Positions 61,592-64,000 of a stretch of DNA of 64,000 bases are shown in pieces. This stretch comes from Mermis nigrescens (taxonomy: Eukaryota > Nematoda > Enoplea > Mermithida > Mermithidae), in assembly GCA_036768485.1 (NCBI GenBank), contig JAVLUZ010000583.1, positions 1,031,342 to 1,095,341 on the forward strand. Reading direction: 5' to 3'. Below the pieces are notes generated by a model that worked only from the letters and a program-made list of their open reading frames with translations, was not told the origin of the DNA and did no database searches. The position numbers and the translations under genes are program-made. Positions within the stretch are counted from its first letter, which is position 1, and each line of letters starts with the position of its first letter.

Positions 61592-62258
61592 CAAAAACTG
61601 ATTTGTTATCACTATTAACTGTATACTTTCAAGCCAAAATTGCGAAAAGCATCCAGAATCGTACCTTTTCACTTTTTATTAAATTCAAAATTCTGCACGG
61701 AATCAGATATCTTTTGTTAGACGGTAACCATTCTGGGGGTCGAAAATCCCCAAACCTTCTCCTAAACATTGCATAAACAATGTTCAGCGATTTTTATTAA
61801 TTTACAGCCAAAGTCGGTCAATAATTCGAACCCCCAAAGCATCATTTTTGTGACCAACATCGAACTATTTGATTTGTAAATATAAAATCAATAATTATAA
61901 AAACTTTACTTTAAAAAAATCAGGAACTCAAATTTTCAACGCTATTACTCGCATCTTACCCGCAAAAGTCGAAGGGGGCATTAAACTTTCCGAGGATCCG
62001 GCAGACCCCTCAGAATTGAAATTTTTTGCATGTTTTTAGGATGTGTGGTTCGGTCTCTTAGGAGCTCAAATACACGAGGGTCCGTGTCGAAAAAGTTGTG
62101 GTAAAAAGTTGAATCTGCGATTATTGCATTCGATTCACACTGATACGAATAGGTCCCATGAAAGTGTCTTGGTGTAGTTAGTATTTTAGTGAGCTTTACA
62201 AATCAAATATATGCTAATTTTTCACAGAATCTCTGGACCCACAAAGCCATTGCGATGA
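30688..62258 (+). CDS. PH - coiled coil - TBC (TBC1D2-type RabGAP) - WD40-like propeller fusion gene
   Basis: A multi-exon gene whose 5' end is not found. Known family role: TBC1D2/Armus and nematode TBC-2 are endosomal GTPase-activating proteins for Rab7/Rab5-class GTPases. Order seen: PH C-terminal strands and helix (30.7-30.9 kb), polar/acidic linker (32.4-37.3 kb), coiled coil with NKFLNAEIIRLS (37.4-39.7 kb), YGF motif, then a full TBC domain with the Arg finger (LDLMRTMPNN) and Gln finger (GYCQG) both intact (41.3-46.1 kb). The TBC1D2-type tail (LSPFPSRK) then runs, through a phase-1 intron, into exons that read like the first blades of the ARHGEF10/17 and JIP3/4 propeller. These continue to LWSPG and a stop at 62256-62258, with a long Ser/acid-rich insertion between blades as in that family. 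Most junctions are phase-consistent. Gaps remain between 30867 and 32450, 37899 and 39440, at the 45949 acceptor, and between 49106 and 50563. The alternative is two neighbouring genes. The domain calls are strong; the single-gene reading is inference. Confidence 0.7.
30792..30867 (+). CDS. Fusion gene: PH-domain C-terminal exon
   Basis: Acceptor ctttcag and donor TTGCAG|gttaaa. It reads TSDGRTCELEAENEDCAINW then AIRLQ: the last strand and C-terminal helix with the invariant Trp of a PH domain, as at the start of TBC1D2. Confidence 0.65.
30868..32449. other. Intron; missing phase-adjusting exon suspected
   Basis: The exon before ends in phase 0 but the next starts in phase 1, so a small exon probably lies here. 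No convincing candidate was found. Confidence 0.35.
32450..32784 (+). CDS. Fusion gene: linker exon
   Basis: Acceptor cattcctctatag and donor GATCAG|gtggga. The open frame AFPSVDIARLATRVPTANLL continues through an acidic segment (SDDDLAEELDEREG) and an Asn/Ser-rich end. It is probably a disordered linker between PH and coiled coil. Confidence 0.7.
32852..32924 (+). CDS. Fusion gene: linker exon
   Basis: Acceptor atttattttag and donor CAAAAAA|gtaatc. It reads SNQNQIIDDGAAKRQQNEPK and KDQK, phase 0 to 1, exactly linking the exons either side. Confidence 0.65.
33021..33141 (+). CDS. Fusion gene: linker exon
   Basis: Acceptor cttaaattcag and donor CGAAA|gtaggt. It reads IPKKFLQSSVQFEDSTLAPG then LAVERFAPVYVTEGQIERR, phase 1 to 2. 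Confidence 0.7.
34853..35122 (-). repeat. R1-family repeat, inverted
   Basis: Runs from atatgcacatggagtagggg to tatcggccatgatgtgcatc, nearly full-length. Confidence 0.7.
36093..36250 (-). repeat. Short R2-type repeat, inverted
   Basis: From cacatggccgtggggtc to ttgctgcccatgtatgctc. It shares ends and middle with 16757-16912. Confidence 0.6.
36319..36450 (+). CDS. Fusion gene: linker exon
   Basis: Acceptor ctttatttttag and donor TCAAT|gtatgt. It reads ILNRNIMDEDYDEASKLDEC then TGNAFPTPSQASSKVSLIGL, phase 2 to 2. Confidence 0.7.
37084..37141 (+). CDS. Fusion gene: linker exon
   Basis: Acceptor ttctaaatag and donor AGTCAA|gtgagc. It reads IQNNPSYTLKHCKLKSGSQ, phase 2 to 0. Confidence 0.65.
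37289..37320 (+). CDS. Fusion gene: 32-nt exon
   Basis: Acceptor ctgccctaaccag and donor AAGAG|gtggat. It reads CMLYGRRKNK plus the first two bases of Arg. It restores the phase needed between the exons at 37084 and 37464. Confidence 0.6.
37464..37580 (+). CDS. Fusion gene: coiled-coil exon
   Basis: Acceptor actatattag. It reads DCDDWMQFYKTNYERMRYVA then QQLNYRLRDLQRQLEQTE with heptad character. Phase requires the GC donor at GAAAT|gcgagt; using the GT three bases later would stop the next exon. Confidence 0.75.
37719..37899 (+). CDS. Fusion gene: coiled-coil exon
   Basis: Acceptor caccaaatttag. It reads LAGGQPDLRVKCLEERNKFL and NAEIIRLSTKW, matching the NRFLNSEI...KIW region of TBC1D2 proteins. 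It ends KYHK|gtttat in phase 0. Confidence 0.8.
37921..38140. repeat. AT-rich low-complexity tract
   Basis: Simple aataatagaatgatag and aaataaataata motifs in an intron. Confidence 0.7.
38790..39060 (+). repeat. GGTTGGC-TTCCAAAAAAG minisatellite
   Basis: About ten degenerate copies of a 20-25 bp unit (ggttggctggttccaaaaaa type) in the intron before 39440. It creates repetitive open frames on both strands that are not genes. Confidence 0.75.
39440..39575 (+). CDS. Fusion gene: coiled-coil exon
   Basis: Acceptor cgtttatcag and donor AGGCC|gtaatt. It reads KIGSLSSELATFKLDYVTLL and QSCIKVALSERHKEDAIL, equivalent to the ESKYLxxLxxLQE region of TBC1D2. The start phase (2) does not match the previous exon (0), so a small exon is probably missed. 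Confidence 0.7.
39636..39706 (+). CDS. Fusion gene: pre-TBC exon
   Basis: Acceptor cctaattatag and donor GAAAG|gtatgg. It reads HIDRVKYLAEEARQTEPSLP then IFE, phase 0 to 2. Confidence 0.75.
39707..41295. other. Intron with telomere-like degenerate motif
   Basis: Flanking phases match. At 40990-41065 gtttag, gtttatggtttag and tttagggttaag recur loosely; otherwise AT-rich. Confidence 0.5.
41296..41479 (+). CDS. Fusion gene: exon with YGF motif before TBC
   Basis: Acceptor gtttttttaag and donor AATATG|gttagt. It reads LLTNNGYVDIYGFKHAFTDE and onward; DxYGF followed by LHYVMQ...W matches the segment just before the TBC domain in TBC1D2/2B. Confidence 0.8.
41564..41761 (+). CDS. Fusion gene: TBC domain exon 1
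   Basis: Acceptor gagtcgccag and donor TCGGAG|gttagt. It contains FRNLVRAGIPNAFRALIWKS, the opening of the TBC domain (LIRxGIPxxxRxxxW). Confidence 0.85.
41783..42046 (-). repeat. R1-family repeat, inverted
   Basis: Begins about 20 bp after the donor of the first TBC exon and runs to the ccggccattatgtgcatc end. A further inverted R1 fragment lies at about 42300-42478. Confidence 0.65.
42718..42807 (+). CDS. Fusion gene: TBC domain exon 2 (Arg finger)
   Basis: Acceptor tttatacttgcag and donor AAAGGA|gtaata. It contains KQIALDLMRTMPNNVHFANA, the IxxDxxRTxPxN motif with the catalytic Arg. Confidence 0.88.
43026..43150 (+). CDS. Fusion gene: TBC domain exon 3 (Gln finger)
   Basis: Acceptor ctttcatttaag and donor TTTTTG|gtaatt. 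It contains LRAFCNHNPELGYCQGMNFL, with the YxQG catalytic Gln. It ends in phase 2 inside Trp. Confidence 0.88.
43151..44037. other. Intron
   Basis: AT-rich. A degraded ggatggaggggttccgg...ccccgtttacatgt stretch at 43683-43890 resembles a decayed R-family element. Confidence 0.45.
44038..44248 (+). CDS. Fusion gene: TBC domain exon 4
   Basis: Acceptor taattacttcag and donor TTCGAA|gtgagc. It contains YFPQNYFEQDLIGVQADQEV and LNWFLALFFDSVPFE, collinear with TBC1D2 helices. Confidence 0.88.
44994..45173 (+). CDS. Fusion gene: TBC domain exon 5
   Basis: Acceptor tttttcatgcag and donor ACTAAA|gtatgt. It contains VMLRIWDCFLFEGPKVLFRY and AVALL, the RxWDxxLxEGxKVxFRxALA signature at the end of the domain. 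Confidence 0.88.
45949..46123 (+). CDS. Fusion gene: TBC tail / propeller entry exon
   Basis: LSPFPSRKAIIARQAAYLKI matches the DLNPFPLRQIRNRR tail of TBC1D2. A charged helix follows, then NDGLMIVNCVGCVQPE, which looks like a first propeller strand. Donor CCCGAAG|gtaagc, phase 1. The acceptor is uncertain: 45949 is chosen for phase, 45936 or 45920 are possible. Confidence 0.75.
46124..47244. other. Intron
   Basis: AT-rich. A possible alternative terminal exon after ttggctgcag (46495) would give QLLGRILPRSFQKISKK and a stop in the same phase. If used, it would end the protein after the TBC half. Confidence 0.35.
47245..47336 (+). CDS. Fusion gene: bridging propeller exon
   Basis: Acceptor cattttaatttcatag and donor TTGCAG|gtaaat, phase 1 to 0. 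It reads HFLITFGNQNVGRFGVLRRD and FSHVASFDLQ, resembling the first JIP/ARHGEF10-type blade (VWI...V..ID...I..SF.V). It links the TBC tail to the propeller exons. On the opposite strand a 94-codon ORF (47151-47435) overlaps and is considered a shadow. Confidence 0.6.
47340..48090. repeat. Two copies of one element in inverted orientation
   Basis: The left copy (about 47340-47640) and the right copy (about 47760-48085, inverted) share gggtgtttaaaa, a ...tatactgta...tacttaaaattagcc... block, caatgcttgtttgc, gtccagg.cctt and agttttggcgca. The outer end of the right copy reads aacaccctgtatatg. The left copy begins within 10 bp of the exon donor at 47336. Confidence 0.65.
48602..48853 (+). repeat. 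R1-family repeat, partial
   Basis: From cgatcggtctgggagg to ccccacgtgctgatatg. Confidence 0.5.
49008..49106 (+). CDS. Fusion gene: propeller exon
   Basis: Acceptor gtacagttcaactgcag in phase 0, fitting the bridging exon. It reads NSVRDLYYEQTSVFVAYLRL then FSDFEDGFRQSSL. Donor TCATTG|gtaacg. The next exon needs phase 2, so either donor GTAAC|gttttc is used or an exon is missing. Confidence 0.65.
49192..49350 (+). repeat. Short R2-type repeat
   Basis: From catacgtaggcagcaag to cctcacgcctatgtgtgatgg. Confidence 0.6.
49351..50562. other. Intron, missing propeller strand suspected
   Basis: The family normally has a WxGxxxGxxYV strand at this point. None was recognised here, and the phase gap points to an unseen exon. 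Confidence 0.35.
50563..50671 (+). CDS. Fusion gene: propeller exon
   Basis: Acceptor cacgaattttccag and donor CTGGAA|gtaaaa. It reads TSLWELKLADTALCIHISSD and MIAGLANGTLAILE, matching the VLVALADGTLAIF blade of JIP3/4 and its counterpart in ARHGEF10/17. Confidence 0.8.
51133..51272 (+). CDS. Fusion gene: propeller exon
   Basis: Acceptor cattttgtacag and donor GAGCA|gtaagt. It contains LELYYIPVGPAPVSSMLNDH and GQIWCATGTRLSLFN, equivalent to the VWCGxxNKIxVI blade. Confidence 0.8.
51575..52015 (+). repeat. R3-family related repeats in intron
   Basis: Tandem degraded segments with gcatcatcacaaacgccgaaaa, ttttgttcaacttcatt and a 'ccccaaaatttccgtgctg' end. A ten-C run lies at about 51343. Confidence 0.5.
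52414..52624 (+). CDS. Fusion gene: propeller exon
   Basis: Acceptor cattaatgtcag and donor AAGAAC|gtatgc. It contains SDKGVWLAISNTPTIQLWNQ, matching the GVWVSxRxxSTIRLYH blade of the ARHGEF/JIP propellers. Confidence 0.85.
52640..52850 (+). repeat. R3-family repeat
   Basis: From cagacatgcatagcatgg through cgtttctgacgatgctctatc to aaaaatataggtcaaaaaatg. Confidence 0.6.
53140..53431 (+). CDS. Fusion gene: propeller exon and start of insertion
   Basis: Acceptor gattttgtttcag and donor TTTCCG|gtatga. CCVSSLVAFNDCIWVGTSNG matches the VTSLLxxxxxLWVGTxxG blade. Ser/Asp-rich sequence (SPDGSPQDDLSFVSPKE) then starts the inter-blade insertion. Confidence 0.85.
54213..54418 (+). CDS. Fusion gene: Ser-rich insertion exon
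   Basis: Acceptor gattcttttag and donor ATTGCC|gtaaga, phase 0 to 2. It reads NLSASSRRFSYSFPSLTGSP and onward to KLISQTRLP. It has low homology and is likely a disordered, phosphorylatable loop. Confidence 0.75.
54655..54960 (+). repeat. R3-family repeat
   Basis: From cacagaaacacgtaaaaggtg through ttgacgtttctgatgatgctc to the aaaacgcttagaatatg segment. Confidence 0.5.
55215..55432 (+). CDS. Fusion gene: possible cassette (poison) exon
   Basis: Acceptor gcaatttttaag in phase 2, fitting the previous exon. The coding-like frame is QETNQYQAVGKEADANTLDP onward to PSIAEELLKFNFW. The strong donor is ACTG|gtaagt (phase 1); a weaker one at 55400 is phase 2. Joining either directly to 57805 gives a stop, so inclusion would truncate the protein unless another exon follows. 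Confidence 0.4.
55605..57360 (+). repeat. Block of R3, R2 and R1 repeats
   Basis: R3-like copies at about 55605-55815, 56433-56740 and 57110-57360, a short R2 at 56788-56930, and an inverted R1 part at 56920-57110. They nest or abut, so ORFs here (55810, 56740, 57097) are not treated as genes. Confidence 0.6.
57368..57640 (+). repeat. R2-family repeat, full-length
   Basis: From ggtgggcagcaccaaaattc with a ten-G run to cacgcccatgtgtggtcgc; close to 14634-14896. Confidence 0.75.
57805..58018 (+). CDS. Fusion gene: acidic insertion exon
   Basis: Acceptor ctaattttttag, phase 2 to 0. It reads PDESTSKLVEESNWSERSEF and onward to SSFLHRLSVSSLR. Donor CTTAGA|gtgagg. It continues the Ser/acid-rich loop. 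Confidence 0.75.
58562..58705 (+). repeat. Short R2-type repeat
   Basis: gttctgggggagttcgatgg to ccccactcccttgtgta, lying just upstream of the next exon. Confidence 0.45.
58746..58884 (+). CDS. Fusion gene: insertion exon
   Basis: Acceptor aactatttgctag, phase 0, and donor AATGAAG|gtaagc, phase 1. It reads DNETMERFLNSIWSLDASSV onward to TSELYNE. Confidence 0.75.
59244..59462 (+). other. ORF with exon-like acceptor, phase-incompatible
   Basis: After tctacttgcag (59310) the frame PDVEKLFQVSTAK is followed by a possible donor (AAG|gttagc). It fits neither neighbour in phase, while 58884 joins 59692 directly, so it is not included in the model. Confidence 0.3.
59692..59914 (+). CDS. Fusion gene: insertion to last-blade exon
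   Basis: Acceptor aaattaaatag, phase 1 (completing Glu), and donor AACGA|gtaaat. It is Ser-rich (SQSDSKASLSETTSVVSTIS), then PPPSVYLTLISRMKISNSAV leads back into the propeller. Confidence 0.75.
60755..61045 (-). repeat. R3-family repeat, inverted
   Basis: Contains ttttgacgtatactaatcgg, gtgttctagaaagaaaggac and ccccagaaatcttatgctg in reverse order relative to 56433. Confidence 0.5.
61289..61379 (+). CDS. Fusion gene: last propeller blade
   Basis: Acceptor ttcgttttttag, phase 2, and donor GATAAA|gtacta. It reads NDAKPRIITCAGHYGEADSI then FLWSPGSNDK, matching the ISGGxG...DSTLLIWQ closing strand of ARHGEF17-type propellers. Confidence 0.8.
61517..61588 (+). repeat. A-run followed by (AT)n microsatellite
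   Basis: About 14 A residues and then roughly 29 AT dinucleotides. It is a hypervariable simple repeat inside an intron. Confidence 0.95.
61808..61875 (+). CDS. Fusion gene: penultimate exon
   Basis: Acceptor taatttacag, phase 0, and donor GATTT|gtaaat. It reads PKSVNNSNPQSIIFVTNIEL then FD, phase 2. Confidence 0.6.
62228..62258 (+). CDS. Fusion gene: terminal exon
   Basis: Acceptor aatttttcacag. In phase 2 it gives LISGPTKPLR and TGA. If 61808-61875 is skipped, the phase 0 reading is NLWTHKAIAMKQEQVKPATS and a stop at 62312-62314. No canonical polyadenylation signal was seen close by. Confidence 0.5.
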
Positions 62259-62437
62259 AGCAAGAGCAAGTGAAACCAGCGACGTCTCGTAGAGCTTCCT
62301 TATGGTTTCGTTGAAATTTGGATATTATATACAATATTCTGATAGTTTATTATTTTCATTTTCGAATGCTCAATTAGTCGTTTGTCACGCTGTTTCAGGT
62401 TTGAATGAATAACATAAGTTGATTTGTCCTCTGTGCA

Positions 62438-62705
62438 CAGATGCACAGCTTGACCGGTCTGGGGGTTAGAGAGCTTTTCCAGTCGAAAGAGGATCAAAAA
62501 GTGGTATAGATCTTAAAATATAACTATGTATCCGCAGGTTCTGCTCAATTTCATTCACTTTTCGCAGAAAATTCTTGATCTTCAGTTATTTTTGCCTCCT
62601 CTTCGTCTTATCGATCCTTCATTTTATTTGTCTTACTGTCTTATTTTCTCAAAATATTTCAATTTTTAGGTCTTCAGAACCCAAACCCGCTCGTCTATGT
62701 CTGGC
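62438..62705 (+). repeat. R1-family repeat
   Basis: From gatgcacagcttgaccggtctggg to cccgctcgtctatgtctgg. Confidence 0.6.
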
Positions 62706-63177
62706 CCTGTGTATTTTTCCACTTTTTCGTGAATTAGGCCCAAGAATAAGCTATTAGCATTTTTTGCATTTTATTGTCTCATCTGTTGTAAATTATTTTT
62801 TCATCGTTATTGTGATCAGATGGATTTTCGCAAAAAAATCGAATATTCGATTTTTTACACGAAATAGGTATTTTCGTTGCATTTCAGAAGCGTGAATTGA
62901 ACAGGGCGCATCCGTTGAACGTCTCTGCGGTTTATAATGATTATTTTATCTATAGTTCACCGCGTGAATTTTTTCATGTCTGCGAACAATTGATCGCCTG
63001 ATCGTGAATGTTCTTATACGGATTCCAAATAATTTACCGCAGGTTACGATTTTTAGAAGTATTCTCATTTGTGTATTAGAGGTAATACTTTAATTACCTA
63101 TATGCATGCATGCATATCATTCAATAATTTTAGGTCTTCTAACGTCTGTTAGCGCGCATGAAATTTATGCACAAAAT
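62706..63177. other. Intergenic, no gene seen
   Basis: AT-rich. A short 'ctgttagcgcgcatg' motif at 63147 resembles the start of the neighbouring R4 element. Confidence 0.4.
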
Positions 63178-64000
63178 CATAGGTAGCGCGTTAGCGCGAA
63201 CGTTTAATATCACTTGGGTACCGCTAAAAAGTGACCCCCTACAGCTATAACGGCACACATTTGAGGAATGTATTCTTTTAAAAAGAGACAATAAAAAACA
63301 TCGATGAAGGTTTTTTATTTGTCTTTACACTCAATACCGAGTTTGTCATGAGCGTGCAAAGTTTTGGCGTAACGTTATGACATATAGAAACATTTGACGG
63401 TTGTCGAGGACGTTTTTCTAGACAACTCAGCGCACACGCCTCATACAATTTAATAATATAGAATTGTAGAAAAAGAAATTCTCTAAAAATGGTATTTTTT
63501 GTTTTTGAATTCCGCATTAGCTCTTGAGTGGGTTGTAAAGAGTGTAAAAATCTGCGGGTGTAAAGACAGATTTTGGTCGCAATTTTGTCATCTTTATGTC
63601 TTCCAACAACTCCGGTTACGATTACCAAGACAATTTTCTAATAGAAATATACTAAGATCCAAGGATTACTTTCTGCTAACCAGCAAATTTTTAACACTTA
63701 ATGCGGAGTTAGATCCGGGGTTTTAAATTAACAATTTAGTGAATGGAGTAAAAACAGGTTTTGTCTCAGATTTCTCCGCCAACTTCTCCGGTTACAAGTC
63801 AGTACAAATGAAATGAAATGAAAATAGAGTACGTTCGGCTACACGTCGCAGCAAACCACGTTTGAAATATTTAGTATTGAGTCCTTTATGGAGGTGTAAA
63901 GTTCGAAATGAGGGGTGAAACATTGGACGAAAAAAACAAATTTTTCTCTATTTTTTTTTTGATCGTTCAATTTATGAAATATTTTGCGGGACAGAACTTT
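63178..64000 (+). repeat. R4 element, second copy, cut by window end
   Basis: Begins cataggtagcgcgttagcgc and follows 19535 onward with shared ctataacggcacacat, actcaataccgag, caactccggttacga and ggctacacgtcgcagcaa blocks. It runs off the window. Confidence 0.75.

Noticed and set aside
1..64000. CRISPR arrays, bacterial operons, ribosome binding sites, rRNA
   Set aside because: None present; the intron-exon structure is eukaryotic throughout.

Overview
The window looks like nuclear DNA from an invertebrate animal. It is AT-rich, has spliced genes with GT-AG introns from under 50 bp to several kb, carries a neuropeptide-type GPCR and a TBC1D2-type RabGAP, and is crowded with short non-autonomous repeats. 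A nematode or similar small-genome invertebrate is my guess; no trans-splice leader or lineage-specific gene settles it. All exon models were read by eye from splice sites, reading frame and phase, without transcripts or searches.

Layout. (1) 1-3.4 kb: an unresolved possible exon, then repeats. (2) 3.4-7.5 kb, minus strand: a complete four-exon, seven-transmembrane receptor of the neuropeptide Y/F/RYamide type, with all phases consistent. (3) 8.8-18.5 kb, plus strand: exons of an unrecognised basic, partly coiled-coil protein; further orphan exons at 18.9, 23.4 and 25.8 kb may belong to it or to the next gene. (4) 19.5-30.6 kb: mostly repeats, namely a 2.4 kb degenerate array, a 0.8 kb TA-flanked MITE with 170 bp inverted ends, and two G-rich minisatellites in opposite orientation. 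(5) 30.7-62.3 kb, plus strand: one very large gene. It encodes the end of a PH domain, an acidic/polar linker, a coiled coil and an intact dual-finger TBC RabGAP domain, laid out as in TBC1D2/Armus. Phase-compatible exons then continue into a C-terminal WD40-like beta-propeller of the ARHGEF10/ARHGEF17 and JIP3/JIP4 type. I know of no described protein joining these two halves, and this is the main discovery candidate. (6) 62.3-64 kb: repeats, including a second copy of the 19.5 kb array.

The GPCR would act at the plasma membrane. The large protein would be expected on endosomes as a Rab GTPase-activating protein with a C-terminal propeller scaffold. Nothing visible links the two functionally. 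At least four dispersed repeat families (called R1-R4 here) fill introns and intergenic DNA; several copies sit against splice sites.
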